64,000 nucleotides of DNA from Bigelowiella natans CCMP2755 (lineage: Eukaryota; Cercozoa; Chlorarachniophyceae), in the NCBI GenBank assembly GCA_000320545.1, contig ADNK01001780.1, forward strand, positions 1-64,000, in the 5' to 3' direction. Below, piece by piece: positions 1 to 12,407 of the stretch. Every line of letters starts with the position of its first letter. Positions within the stretch are counted from its first letter, which is position 1. The notes beneath the pieces are model-generated. The model was not told the DNA's origin, searched no databases, and was given only the letters and a program-made list of their open reading frames with translations. The translations under genes were made by a program, and so were the position numbers.

Positions 1-2
1 CT

Positions 3-332
3 ACCTCTCTTGAAATTCGAATCATCTTTCCCTGCAAAAGCTTTAGGCGTTGGGTATCTAGAAAGGCCGGTAAAACATCAGACGACGCAACCACCACGAT
101 CAAGCACTACGATGTGTTGATCCCACCACAGCAGCATCGTAAAACAATCGTTCGGCACATGATGAGTCTCTCGACGCATCTTGGGCAACATTTGGCCAAC
201 ATTTTTTGCCTTATACGGCGGCTCGGCTCTGTATACTGGGTTTGTGGGAAGGTGTTTACCGTGAGTAGAAGAAACCCTCATCGCCAATCCACGAAACGGA
301 GGAGAATTTCACCTTCATTCATTGTTTTTTGA
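3..332 (+). CDS. Possible 3' exon of a gene entering from the left edge
   Basis: One frame stays open from the window edge to a stop at 330-332, about 109 codons. The part around codons 35-70 reads like protein (for example HYDVLIPPQQHRKTIVRHMM) rather than translated repeat. I recognise no family. The tail is basic (KRRRIS). It could be the last exon of an upstream gene or a chance opening; the opposite strand also has a 69-codon open frame here. Low confidence. Confidence 0.2.
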   Translation, partial: TSLEIRIIFPCKSFRRWVSRKAGKTSDDATTTIKHYDVLIPPQQHRKTIVRHMMSLSTHLGQHLANIFCLIRRLGSVYWVCGKVFTVSRRNPHRQSTKRRRISPSFIVF

Positions 333-402
333 AAGCAGCAGCCGTAGAGTGATCATGGTCGAAGAAGCGAGGACACAACCCGTCATCATGATATTTAGAA
401 TG

Positions 403-410
403 GATGGTGG

Positions 411-442
<32 letters not shown>
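403..442. repeat. (GAT)n/(GGT)n microsatellite
   Basis: Imperfect trinucleotide tract, GAT units passing into GGT units, in the leftmost spacer. Confidence 0.85.
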
Positions 443-957
443 TTGATGTCGTGACGATGTACAAACGGTAGCGGGAGTATGCGTGGAGGGCTCGGATGCA
501 TGACAGATCAATCTTCTTCACAATATCGCTTCAGTGCTACTACCCAAGAAAGCTCGTCCTACATGTACGTATGTATGGAGAATCAAGAACAACAACACAC
601 GTTGGAAGAAGAGGAAGATGTCAGGTTATGTTAATAGTTTGACTCTCAGACGAAAAGGCTCTCTTCTCTCGGGCTAACGGATTGTGGCGGAGGGGGAGAG
701 GGAGGGGGTGCAGACAAATCACCTTGAAGTCCTCACAATCAGATACGCGGCGTACTTTGATAGTCGTCCAGTCAGAACCTGACCTCTTAACACCTGAAAG
801 CATCGTGTATGCGTCCATTATCTACAATGAAAGCAATAAGAGAATGCTGTGTGTGTCCGCGTGCGCGCGAAAACGCGTGCACACATACTACAAAACGTAT
901 CTCGAATTGTCATCTGCGCCCTTTGTGTACGCACAAAGAGCAACCGAGAGGCAGCAG

Positions 958-1023
958 TACTAGTAGTATTAGTATTAGTAGTAGTAGTAGTAGTAGTGGT
1001 AGTAGTGGTAGTAGCAGCAGCAG
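958..1023. repeat. (AGT)n microsatellite
   Basis: Tract of AGT/AGC units about 66 bp long. It produces spurious poly-Ser, poly-Val and poly-Thr frames on the two strands. Confidence 0.85.
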
Positions 1024-3317
1024 TACCATATGCAACGAGCTCCGCATTATCTGAGAACTTCGTTACACCCAAAGATGCCGTCCCATCCTACCACGAAAAC
1101 AGCCAGATACATTATCTCACATTGCCCAACCCCCTCTCACGCGACACGGATGATGGTGATGATAGCTTCTAAGGAGGGGGTGGCTGTCTTCTTTTGAGGA
1201 GCTTTCTCAATGTTACAGCGAGGGGGTGGAATGGGGGGAAAAAACAAAGCGTTGTTTGAAATGAGACTGCAGAGGCGCCGATCTGCATTGAAAACAAGGG
1301 CGGAGGGTACGTCCTCCTCCGTTCAAATCTATCGACGGATCTTCAGTGTTCGGCGATGTTTTTAGGGAAATATGGAATAGCTTGCTCCTACCTTCGAGAA
1401 CTTGTTTGGATCAAGCAGCGCAGAGGCTTCACCGTCCAGCGAGCTTTGCTTGTAAAGAACCTAAAGGGGCAGGGAGAGGGTTGGGGAGGCATAGCAGAGA
1501 GCGTTCGAGACTTGACAAGAGCGCGATAGCTTATTCTTCTGTGTGTGAATGAAGGAAGCAAGGCTTGTGGGTTGCTAAATGAAGGTTTTTACGCATCCCA
1601 GTCATAACACCTGCACGTTCATACTTACTCACGTGCACACGAGAAACGGGGTGGAGGGGGGGGGAGGGGGTCATGTGTAATCTAAATGAGTGAGGATTGA
1701 AGAGAAACACCACGATGACAGACGACCATACATAATGATTCTGGAGGCCGTCATTGCGGAAGAAGAAGTAATGCTTTCCTGATATTCGGTGGGAGAATCA
1801 TTTCTTCTTCAACACGCGATTTATCGATGATCATAGCCCCTCAGATCACATAGCTCGACGACTCTCCTTTCCCATTCATTCATTCGTTCTCTCGTTTCGC
1901 TCGCTCGCTCATCAAAGGGTTGTATGGTGCATACAGCAAACCTCGCTTGAAGGGGATTCCAAACTTCTCATAATTCTGAAGAAAGTAGAATATACGACGG
2001 CGTGAAGAGTGGGTGGCGGTACAGCGATTGTGGGGAGTCGAACATTTGTACTTATCACACCTGCATCTCCATTTGTCGCGCGGTGATCTCCGCTCTGATT
2101 TTGCATTCCTTCTCGAAGTAGCCGTCGGTCAGTCCCACCTGGCCGCAGTCAGCGGATTTTTAGAATTGCTTTAAATGACTGGTAGAGCGGATCCCTGCCC
2201 GTTTATCTAGCCGCTGTTTGATTTGTGAGAGATTTACCTGCTCTTTAACCCATGCTTGGGTAGCTTCGGAGTCTGGATCCTCCAGCCACCTTTGGTGAAT
2301 ATATTTGTATGTTTTTTATCTGTATTATATCATTTCTTTTAAATATGTTTGTGTGTGTGTGTGTGTGTGCGTTTGTACGTGTGCTTGTACGTGTGTTTGT
2401 ATGTGCACGCTCATGTATGTATATGCGTGCTGGTACTAGAAAGCGCGTGTTCTTCGTTAGAGCACGCTGGTTTTGTACCGGTAAGGATCTTCGACTTTGA
2501 TGCCGTGGTATTCATCAACTACCACTTTCTTCTCAGTCTTTGGGTACTGCCAGCAAGAGAAGGATAAGATGATGATCGAACACAAAAATGCTACGCTACA
2601 TGTATGTCGAGTAGCATAGTTTTCAAGAGGTCTGCGGTCGCTCGTCGGTCAGATAATATTCATAAATTTCTCGGCTTTCGTAACATCTCTTAGAGGTTTT
2701 TAAAAGAAGCGATACGCCCCCCGCCCCCGGGCAATCGTGTGCCCATCGTGCCCCCCACCTTTAGAGTCGAGGCCATTGTTGCGAGGCTGGTTGGCTGGTG
2801 GATTCGGGAAGGAAGTGCTGCAGGTATGAAGCATAAAGTGTACTTCCTTCGATCACATTTATCGCCTTACTGATGTAAATGGCACCTTTTTTCTGTGACG
2901 CATGACATTAATATGGGGTATTTTCTTCTTCGTCAAAAAAAAGAGAGCCACTGTAAAACTGGAACTTTGCGAGTCTCCTCATATTTCACACTCGTACATC
3001 TGTGAGGAAAAACAGGGAGGACAGCAAAAGTAGATCAATTATTTACGAAGTTTGTTGCGTAAAATTAGATCCATGGAATATGACGGGCAACCATTCTGTC
3101 TACTCCAAGAAGTACGATGGAACTCAAGACGCAAAGCTACGATATTGACCCGATATTATTCGTAAAAGTATACAATCAGATTAATGAAGAGTATTTATCC
3201 TCGAAGATATTAAGAAATTTGCTCTTATTTCGTTAAATTAAGAGTCTTAACTTCGCAAATACTCATTTAGGTACGTCATCTTGTGCTGCGAAACAATCAG
3301 ATTGTGCGGACGGCTAG

Positions 3318-4079
3318 GTGCCCTTAATGGCGGCCGAACCCCAACCCTCTCGTCGGCTGCAGAGCCTGGCAAGACTCTCCGGCCCTAGGAACCCCCGTTC
3401 ATCGAGAGTCCGACAAAACAATTTCAATCATGTGGGGGGGCTTGATTTTGGCGCGAAGAGGCTGGTGGATCTTAGGGAGGAATGCAAGAAGAGGGTATAT
3501 CCCTCTTGAGTTGTCCAAGCACTCATACATCTAGAGATAGGGAAAGGGGTCAAGCATGTTGCATTCGATTCCACGTCTGAGTAAGAACGTTTTTTAGGGA
3601 CTTCATTGTGGGGGGAGAAAACAGGAGCTGATTGACAGGCTGAATCAGCACGAGAACCCCAACCCTCCAATAACTTCTTCTTCAGTACAAGACGGCGTCC
3701 AGCCTGGCTTGTCCGCGGAGGAGAGGTCTATGCTTCTAAGAGTAGAAGATCGGAATGCTACAGCAGGCTCTCCAATGCCTGGTACAACAGCAGCAACCGC
3801 AAGTGCTCCAGCCAACCGGCGCGATGATGGGGGTGGGAGAGAGCGTCGTTCTTCAGATTTTGTGCCCGAGATCGGCAGTCAGGAGGATGTGGCCACCTTT
3901 GCGGACCACTGGCGGAAGAAACGGCGACTGAGGCAATCTGGTATGGAATGATGGCGTGCATGTGATGTCTATAACGGGAAGGACTGCACCGTTTGATGCT
4001 GTATAGAGCAAATCAAGAGAGAATTTGGGTGTTCTTCAGGCTTTTTCCGGGATATCGTAAACACCATTGAAACAAGCAT

Positions 4080-4157
<78 letters not shown>

Positions 4158-5185
4158 GAGCCTGGAACCAGCTGCACTCTTAGCTCTCCCTCACCCTCCG
4201 TAGCAAACGGGGGGCGGAAAAGGCGTCGGCGCGTAGACGTGAGCGACATTCCTCGGGAGCAGAGGCGGCTGATTGACATAATTGCAGATACGTCCTCCGG
4301 ACAGGAAGCTAAATCGGCCATTGATCGCAGAAAAGCCGAGAAGATGAGACGTAAGCGACAAGAAGAGCGCGACAAGCGACAAAGGGAGCAACTGCAGCAG
4401 CAGCAGCAGGGGAAGGGAGGAGATAGTGGCGGCGGCGGTGGTGGTGGTGGTGTGCACAATGCAGACAATCGTGGTAGTAGTTATGGGTTATTGCCTCTTG
4501 ATACGTCTACTAGTGCTGCTTCCGCTGCTGCTCCTGAGTACCACAACAAGGAGGAAGAAGACAATAGGTAGTAATTGTTATCTTCCGATTCACTTCTGTC
4601 ATACTCTGTGTAGTGCAGTCGGTCGGCATTTTTGTGGAGTGCCCCCCCCCCCCCCCCCCCTCCCATTTTCATGGGAAAAAGTGAGCTGACTGAAGTGAAT
4701 GCTAAAAGCTGAGAAAGAGGATGCAATGCCTGATAGAAATAGCTTTGGGCAGCACCGTTGCAACCTTCTATATCCTCCTTCCTCAGGGATGACCTCGACG
4801 GGTTTGATGAAGCCGATGATGCCGACTCAGCGATCCTCATGGACTCCGAGGAGGGGGGGGGTGAGGGGGGGGTGAACAACTCCCACGCCATGCAAGTCAT
4901 GATCAAGAACGGCCGAGTCGTCATCAACGATATGAATACTCACATCTACTCGGAGGAGCCAAACTACGCTGATTACAAAGTCACAATTCAAAATATGATT
5001 CTTGTAACAGCAGTTCATGATCATGATGATGATGATGATCATGATGATGATGATGATGATAGTGGTGGTGGTGGTGGTGTGCGTGCGTGCGTGCGTGCGT
5101 GTGTGTGTGTGTGCTCATTTTGTCCCCGGGCAAGTATGCTACATAAATACACATATCTCTCACACAATACAATACACACATTATA

Positions 5186-5224
<39 letters not shown>

Positions 5225-5228
5225 GATA

Positions 5229-5267
<39 letters not shown>

Positions 5268-6642
5268 CCGAATGGATAGAGAGTTGAAGTGGAGACGGTG
5301 TCGTCCTACGCAGCCAAGGCGCACACAAAGAGGTGACAATTTGATCCTCTCTTCTCCTCCTCATCCTCCCCCCCCTCCTTCTCCTCCTCCTCCTCCCTTC
5401 AAACCCTCCTCACGCAAGATGCGTGTTCTCTCGGACATTGGTCTGCTGGCAAGCTCACGTCCACTTTCGTCAGATGAAATTAACAGTAAAAACGTGAAAC
5501 GGTGGAGCGCAGATGAGACCCGGCTATTCCTTGCTGCCCTCTCGCAAAACGGTTGCAATTTCGACTTCATCCGCACACTTTTCCCGGACCGGTAGCTGCT
5601 ATTGCTCATCACCAATGTGACATCAAATGTGAAGGATAACGCCTTTCGGCAGGGGTTTTGTGTTATGAACAAAGGGGGAGGGGGGTGGGGGGGGGGGGGT
5701 TGAACCACAAATCTTCATATCCTCGATATGTTTTCTAAAACTTCTCTTTCACTGCTACCACCACTCTACCACTACCACTACTACTACTACTGCTGCTGCT
5801 GCTGCTACTGCCATTGCTGCCATTAATACAACCACGCTGCCGCAGAACGCACAAGCAGCTCAAAAGCAAGTATAAGACGGAGGCGCGTCGTAACCCCAAG
5901 GCCATCTCAGATGCGATGAAAGGAATGCTACTTATAGACGACAGGGAAAGAGACATTCTCCACGCCCATGCAATAAAGGCGAGAGAGGTAGGTCCCACAC
6001 GCATTCAGGGGGGGGGAGCTTTTGGTGTGTTGCTGCCACTGAATGATCACGTTCGTCGCCATACACCTTTGCCATGTGTACCGCATCGTGCTGGTTTGAG
6101 CTGCTGTGGTGGTTTTTGCGAATTGCACTGCTCCCAGGCTGCCGATCGCCATGCCTCCGAGAAGCAGAAGAAGTGGAAGCTGAGGCAGCAGAAGCAGCAG
6201 GGAAACAAGCCATCTTCTTCTTTCGGGGCTGATGGGATAAGGAATCCAAGCGCTGATGACGGGAACAAGAGCGCCCTGACCAAAAATCGCCGCCCAGGAA
6301 ACCGCCCACCATCACCGCCTCCCCCTGCACCGCCGTCAAAACCTGCCGACAAGGGGGGGGGGGATACTATATTTGGTGCTGCTGATATGACGGTGCTAGT
6401 GGAGACGGGAAGAGGCGGTGGCACGAGGTCCGCACCTTGTTCCAAGAAGGATACTGGGGGAAATAGCGAGCCGCAAGCTATTGATGACGAAGGCAATAGC
6501 AGCTCCAACAAGATCAGAGTACAAGACAAAGAAGGCGCCGGAAAAGCGTCGTCGGGAGGGGATGACGCGGAGGTTAAAAACAATGGTGACGACGGAGCTG
6601 CAGCAGCTGCAGAAGGTTACGAAAATTAAAATAACTATTTAA

Positions 6643-6677
<35 letters not shown>

Positions 6678-7103
6678 TAGAGTAGCCATTGCAAGATCGC
6701 ATCACTACATCGTGGTGCGATGTTCCTTCTCCGCATCTTTCCCCCCTTCATGCTCCTCAATTTTGCATTATAATTATTATCTACACAGGTGACGCTGCTG
6801 AGAAGGATGACGAGGAAGAAGCTGGAGAGGGGGCGGTCACAAGAATCGTGGAGGATATTCAATACGACATGTAGTATTTGTGCAGCAGCCTTTTGAATAA
6901 AATATTTTGCCCGAAATACGTTAGAAATAGGAGAGAAGGGTTTGGACGTGATTGATGAGTCGGAGGACGGCGCCGTGCACAATAGTGATGATATGATAGC
7001 ATGGTGGAAGAATATATCGATGATTATGGCGCAATTTTCATGCTACTTCATCGAGAGCACGGATAGTAGAGGATGGAGAAATGGAGAAGGCTGATTATTT
7101 TCT

Positions 7104-7153
<50 letters not shown>

Positions 7154-7425
7154 ATCTTTATGTGCATGTGTGGGTGTGTCGCTTATGCGTTGTGCTTCTG
7201 CTAAATCTGAAACGCAGCGACGAAGATGATGAGGATCTGCTCGGCGATGACGAGGACGATGAAGATGACGAAGCAATTCTTGACATCGGTGATGTGGATG
7301 CTGAAAAGGATGACGACAACGATGGAGGGGACGACCACAGCGCAGCTCCTTCCCGGCGTAGAGGGCAGTACGAAATCATCGAAGATTATGAGCAAGACGA
7401 ATTTTGTGAAGATGAATACGTATGA
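3318..7425 (+). CDS. BDP1: TFIIIB subunit B''/BDP1 with SANT domain
   Basis: Subunit of TFIIIB, which recruits RNA polymerase III to tRNA and 5S genes in the nucleus. The diagnostic SANT region is split: an exon near 5409-5595 has KRWSADETRLFLAALSQNG followed by FDFIRTLFPDR, and the exon from about 5832 continues RRTHKQLKSKYKTEARRNP. Both match the BDP1 pattern of W-x2-E-T, FP-x-R and K-x-K-x2-E-x3-NP. Upstream, near 4880-4980, QVMIKNGRVVIND matches the segment that precedes SANT in BDP1. N-terminal exons (3318-3509, 3620-3950, 4157-4570) are basic and low-complexity; one has a Gln stretch. Exons near 6780-6874 and 7210-7425 add very acidic C-terminal segments. Introns carry (GT)n, (TA)n, (GAT)n and (CT)n tracts. 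Exact start and several splice sites are uncertain, and the last acidic exons could be alternatively joined. Confidence 0.85.
4083..4154. repeat. (GT)n(AT)n compound microsatellite in BDP1 intron
   Basis: About 18 GT units pass directly into about 18 AT units and end just before the exon starting near 4157, so the tract lies across the branch-site/polypyrimidine zone. Confidence 0.9.
5018..5264. repeat. Cluster of GAT, GGT, GCGT, GT and TA tracts
   Basis: Within one BDP1 intron: (GAT)n and (GGT)n at about 5018-5078, (GCGT)n then (GT)n to 5113, (TA)n at about 5189-5221, and (GT)n at about 5234-5264. Confidence 0.9.
7107..7157. repeat. (CT)n microsatellite before last BDP1 exon
   Basis: CT tract with a TATC extension, about 50-100 bp upstream of the exon that encodes the acidic BDP1 C-terminus. 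Confidence 0.85.
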
Positions 7426-8122
7426 GCAGGAGATAGAACTCCGAGGAAACAGCTGAAAGGAATGGCAATGCACAGAATCATGCTGTCGTGCACTGTCATC
7501 ATCCAGATCTTTCATCATGAGAATGCATTAATGAATCAGGAATTGGTTATCAAGACTATGATTGACAAACGCCTGTAATTTTTGAATGAGCACGCTTCTC
7601 TGCAATGTGATCAGCTGTCGTGCATTCATTTCCTCATTTATTTGCTAGCTTGCAACTACGCACGCATTATTGCAGACGTGCATGCTAGCATGTATATCCA
7701 TGCTATAATGCTCGCTATACATGGGGCGTGTGAAATACATGGTCATGCTCTTCAGGGCGAGTACGTGCACAATTGAGGATGAGACATGTCAGCTAAATGG
7801 TTCGCGTATGCAAAAATATGGGATTGTGCCTTGCTAGTTTGGGTTATCACATAAAATTCAAGTCAAGTTTACGCGAGCGATCTTATTTACATGTTACAAA
7901 GCGCTTCATGGGGCACATGCACGTGCGCAAGGTCATCTAGCAAAGCGTCAGCGACAAATGCATCTTAGTTCTTCGCCACGTTAGCACGCATGCTAGCATG
8001 CGTATCGTACAACACTTGCTGCGTTCTAATGGCAATAAACACTACTTGTGTCAGCGCACATGACAGCGCGTGCTGTGCATGGAAATTCAACATTATTCCA
8101 ACATACATTTTTAGTGTTCTCA
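7426..8122. other. Convergent spacer BDP1/DPH1, palindrome-rich
   Basis: No exon seen. The spacer lies between two 3' ends and is rich in CATG/GCATGC/GCTAGC words. It includes a perfect 18-bp palindrome at 7986-8003 (core GCATGCTAGCATGC) and a similar element near 7680-7695. Confidence 0.6.
7986..8003. repeat. Perfect 18-bp palindrome
   Basis: ACGCATGCTAGCATGCGT reads identically on both strands. It lies in the 3'-3' spacer about 120 bp past the DPH1 stop. Confidence 0.9.
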
Positions 8123-8980
8123 CTATTCTTTTTGCTGTTTTTCTTCATACGCCATTTTTATAGGCTTCCGCCTGGTCTTTCTCTTCCTCCGTATCACCCG
8201 CTTTGTCTCGGGGTGGTAGTTTGACCAAGGGCCGCCGCCTCTTTTGTAGAAATCCATCGGATATATCTGCCCCAGACAAAAAAAACAAGGAACTCATTGG
8301 CACAGAAAGATTACCAGAGCATGACACCAGTGTCCAGAATCAGAACACACTTCCAACAGTCTCTCTCATTCATTTCTTCTGGTGTGTCGTCTTCTTCTTG
8401 TTGATATTGCTCGTTCCCTCATTGTCCCGTGACTCAAGTACGGGTGTACTAGCGGTGTGTGCGTGCCTACCGATTTCCATTTTTGGAGGTCCAAAGCGAC
8501 CTCGAGCTCATACGGAGAGAGCAAGGGCCTTCATAGTCGCAGAGGTGAAGCAATATTGTCTCAGATTGGGTTGAAAGGAGTACAGAGATGCAGGTGGGAA
8601 TGAAAGGGGATAAAACAGGCGGTTTTCAGGCTCGGATTGACTGCGCAGCATGTCAACAGCCCGTCGTGTGTGTTCTCAGCGCCGCCGGCGACATGCAATA
8701 CGAAATTGCACCATAGAGTTCTGTGGAATTGGCTTTGGGTCCGTGCTCACAACGTGATAAATATTATGATGGTGTCGCGGCAGTTGGTCGATTGATGGAA
8801 GTATGTGCGAATATATGCACGTTACCTTTGAAATGCGTGGCCCCAGTCTATCGAGAGCCGAGGACACGCAACCTGCACCCACGCTTCTATGCTCTTGAAC
8901 ATGCGGAGCTTGGCCGGGAAAACCTGATACGACGGTTGCGCAATGTTGTTGTTGTCGTTTTGGATATACTCTGTACACCC

Positions 8981-9016
<36 letters not shown>

Positions 9017-9609
9017 AGATGATTATGATAGATGATAGATGATAGATTGGTGCTGCTGCTACCTCAGAAAGAAGCACTATGACCGCCTCTTTCCCAGCTT
9101 CCTCGATGCTGCTCATTTCAAGCATACCACGAACAATCCAAAGTCAAGGACGGGACAAAAGCCACTAATTCTAGTCTACTCATCCTCGAGTTAGGAGGTT
9201 AGGGAGGCATGACGGGGAAGGGAAGGGGGGGGGTGGGAAGAATACATCGAGCGCTTACTTCTTCTTGATTCTGTTCACAATGTTTGTGTTTCCCTGCCGA
9301 CCGAGAGTGCCCATAACCACTCCGAATACGCGAGCCTTCGAGGCCTGTAACAGAGAGGCTGTAAGAAGAGGAGGAGGAGGAGGAGAAGATAAAATGTTTA
9401 TCCCCCACTTCCCTTGAACCATTACCTCTTTGATTGCCTTTTGCCGTAATTGATGCATACGGCTATGGTCATATTTCTCCTGAAATATGTAAATATAAAT
9501 AAATAAATATATATATATATATATATATATGTCATAAGACGTGTACAGAGGCACAGTTGGGACAGATTCAAGGCGTACTGTCAACAATGGAATATGTGCA
9601 CGCAAGGTA

Positions 9610-9645
<36 letters not shown>

Positions 9646-9665
9646 CATCCAAACACACATGTGCA

Positions 9666-9702
<37 letters not shown>

Positions 9703-9897
9703 AAAATACAAATCGGCGGTAATAATAACAAAAGCAACAACAACAACAACAACAACAACAACAGTAACAATAAAAATTAATAGCAATACCAATGTGATCT
9801 TCCTTGAGTACGGATCATACTTGTAGAAGGCCCTCACGTCTGAAAACGCACACAGGGCAAAAGTTAACCGCCAGCAGTAGTGCGAAATATGATGATC

Positions 9898-9928
<31 letters not shown>

Positions 9929-10479
9929 GGATGATGAGTAGTGATGATGCTATGTAGATAGAAGCTGTTAATCATGAGAAGCACAAATGCGTTAAGAGTT
10001 ACGCGGGTCTTTGAAATCCTATATAGCACATTCATGACTGTGTAGTGAGTGTGTGTGTGTGTGAATGTGAGTGTGTGTGCGTTGAAGAGAGGAGTGCGAT
10101 TGCTCGTGATTATGCGTGCTTTTCTTTTGGGCTAAGAGGTCAGTGGGTATTGCTAGCAAACCGGGGTTCTGGATCATAAGAGATTCCAGGTGGAAGCGCC
10201 CTGTGTGTGTGTTTGTGGAGAAACAATCGAGAGGAAGAACAACAACAACAACAACAATAACAAAGGGGGTGGAGGCGAAGGTGAACACGAATGCTTACTC
10301 TTCTGATGTTTTAGATTTAACGTGATGACGACCGTCTGCAACGAATATCACTGTCGGTGCATTGTCTTCTTCCTTCGTTGCTCCAAGACTGCCATCCTGC
10401 CCTTTCGCCTTTGTCTCGATAAGTCGGGGGGCGGTGCAGCCCAAGACCTCTCCTACGTGATGATCGCACAACAGTCAAT

Positions 10480-10527
<48 letters not shown>

Positions 10528-11208
10528 GTATTATGTTATAAAATATAAAATTTGCACATTTAGAGAGGGGCGGGAAAAGGGGACCACCGATGTACAAGTA
10601 ATGCAGTATTCAGCACAACAATTGAACCCCCCCCCCCCCCCCCCCCCTCTCTTTCTCTTCACACCTGGGGAGAGCGGTTTAGCTTGCGGCACGCTTATGG
10701 ATGAATACCTGATGAATAGAGATACCAAACCAAAGCTACAATCTTGAGAAGAAGAAGAAGATGATGATAATGAAACTGCTGTCTATTCGTCTTCGCCGCT
10801 AGTGTCGGATTCTTCTTCTTCTTTCGATAGGATGGAGGTGTTGTATACTTGCTAGCGAGCTTCCTCTTGGCAGTTCTAACAGATGCTGTGAACTGGAGAT
10901 AGAGTATTATATTAGAATATGATGAGGACTTTGTGAACTGGAGATAGAGTTTTATATTAGAATATGATGAGGACTTTTCATTCTCTCTTTCTCCTTCTTC
11001 TTTTTCTTCTTCATCGTTGCTGAGCGCTCATCTTACTTGGATCGTGCCAGCCAGGATGATGTTATCCCCCGGTTTGAAGTTTGCTTCGACGGTGCTAACA
11101 AGGTGCTTGACTGTGCAGCATATGCGCGACAGCACGTACACAAAAAGCTCAACGAACGGTTGCGCACAAAAACAACCCTTTAATATTTACATTCACACCA
11201 CGAGCGAG

Positions 11209-11277
<69 letters not shown>

Positions 11278-12407
11278 ATTCTTCCATATCACTCCTCACC
11301 ATTGATCCCGATTTCGACGAAAACGTAGAGCATTTTTATAGGCCCTGTGGGGTCCACCGGCACCAAGCAGCTATGACCGTAATGCACGACAAAATCGCAG
11401 TCTGTGAAGACAGAGGCACGATCAGATTCTAGCTTGTTCTTCTCGAGGCAGCAGCGATATCAGTCTTTGCTGTTCAATTTCACCATCAGCATCATCTGTT
11501 CTGCAACTGCTACTTCCTGCTACTTCTCTTCTCCTTGCCCCCTCCCACTGCTACACCTACCAAGAGCTCTGGCTGAGAAATCGTCCACACAGCAAGCCCC
11601 GTATGTAACGTCCCCCATAACAAGAGTATCAACTCCTGCAAACTATTGACGGACAGGGGGCGTTGCAGTTCCCATACACACACACACGCAGATATATCAT
11701 GAAATTGTCATTTTTCAGGCTCTGGAACAGACAATCCCTCCCCGTGACGTCGCAGATGATTCTATCACAGAAAATATTCTATATATTTTGTCGCTAGAAC
11801 GTAGGAATGTAAACTTAAAGATTCCACGTAAATATTTGTTTTTATGTGAAGAAATCGCACAGTTAGGATCAATCCTTGCGTTTTCGGATAATTGTAGAGT
11901 CGTGGAAGGAAGACATCCAACCTTTTCTAAGATGTCCGATATGAGGAGCGAGTACATCAGCAGCCCCTCCGGAAATTGCAAAGCGACCCTAATATGTACA
12001 AACACTTGGATTCGAGGAATGAGAGACACCGAAACTGTGCGAGCTGTCTTACCGCTTCGATTTTGCCTCGCGCAGCCGCCAAATCGTCTTCGGAATCTGC
12101 AGCAAAGCCAAAACGATAACAGGTCAACGCAGTCCTGAAGGTAGATCGCTCCTCAGATTTCACACCTCGAAAGAGTAGTTATCTGGCAGGATCTTCATCG
12201 CTTCCTTAAGCGCTTCATTGTTCAGTATGTCCAGAGGGATTTGTTGAGAGTGCTTAACTCTGGAATGCAAGACAGCGTGATAAATAACTTAATTCTTGAA
12301 TCGTGCTACATTGAGGCAACAAACCTTCGTGGTAGATGCGCTTTCTTCTTCTTTCTCGCATCGGTGAGAGCCACGGTCGTCGTCGTCGCCGCCGTCGTCT
12401 CCGCCAT
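8123..12407 (-). CDS. DPH1: Diphthamide synthase subunit DPH1
   Basis: Radical 3-amino-3-carboxypropyl transferase subunit that starts diphthamide formation on eEF2 in the cytosol. Start ATG at 12407-12405 ([14 protein letters not shown]...). Recognised exons on the minus strand: 12325-12407, 12166-12252 ([20 protein letters not shown]), 12053-12096 ([15 protein letters not shown]), 11922-11988 ([20 protein letters not shown]), 11561-11635 ([19 protein letters not shown]), 11300-11401 ([14 protein letters not shown]), 11037-11110, then pieces near 10840, 10700, 10430, 10180, 9825, 9450, 9300, 8900 and 8540, ending 8123-8266 ([17 protein letters not shown]). The three cluster-binding cysteine contexts of the family are present: YGACC, LGCT and ACPRLSID. 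The C-terminus is basic. Length and order match the eukaryotic family. The join between the ILE and GVDTLV exons probably needs one more tiny exon. Confidence 0.93.
9615..9698. repeat. (CA)n and (TA)n tracts in DPH1 intron
   Basis: (CA)n at about 9615-9646 and (TA)n at about 9669-9698, followed by an (AAC)n tract to about 9760. Confidence 0.85.
10482..10647. repeat. (CA)n plus poly-C tract in DPH1 introns
   Basis: (CA)n at about 10482-10515 and a run of about 20 C at 10627-10647, within DPH1 introns flanking the exon [14 protein letters not shown]. Confidence 0.85.
10888..10977. repeat. 45-bp tandem duplication in DPH1
   Basis: Two adjacent 45-bp copies (10888-10932 and 10933-10977) differ by one base. 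The DPH1 exon encoding [12 protein letters not shown] ends at the left edge, so the copied unit carries the 3' splice-site region of this minus-strand intron. Confidence 0.9.
11212..11276. repeat. (CT)n(GT)n compound microsatellite in DPH1 intron
   Basis: CT units pass directly into GT units, about 65 bp, between DPH1 exons 11037-11110 and 11300-11401. Confidence 0.9.

Larger units (their letters stand above)
333..3317. other. Repeat-rich spacer, no gene recognised
   Basis: About 3 kb without a supportable exon. It holds (GAT)n/(GGT)n near 403-442, (AGT)n near 958-1023, a (GT)n-rich stretch near 2349-2410, G-rich runs near 1650-1670 and 1200-1240, and AT-richer DNA at 2900-3260. Open frames here are repeat translations (poly-Ser, poly-Val, VCVC). 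Confidence 0.6.

Noticed and set aside
4079-4571. Long open frames made of VCVCVC, IYIYIY, HTHTHT, DDDD or SSSS
   Set aside because: They are translations of (GT)n, (TA)n, (CA)n, (GAT)n and (AGT)n repeats and appear on both strands. Only the non-repeat part of the 4083-4571 plus frame (from about 4157) is accepted, as a BDP1 exon.
8145-8327. Minus-strand frame ending AEAYKNGV as the DPH1 C-terminus
   Set aside because: The neighbouring frame of the same DNA gives [17 protein letters not shown], which matches DPH1, and continues to a stop at 8123.
8203-8574. Plus-strand open frame of 123 codons
   Set aside because: It lies opposite the last two DPH1 exons ([17 protein letters not shown] and [13 protein letters not shown]), which explain the open reading on the other strand.
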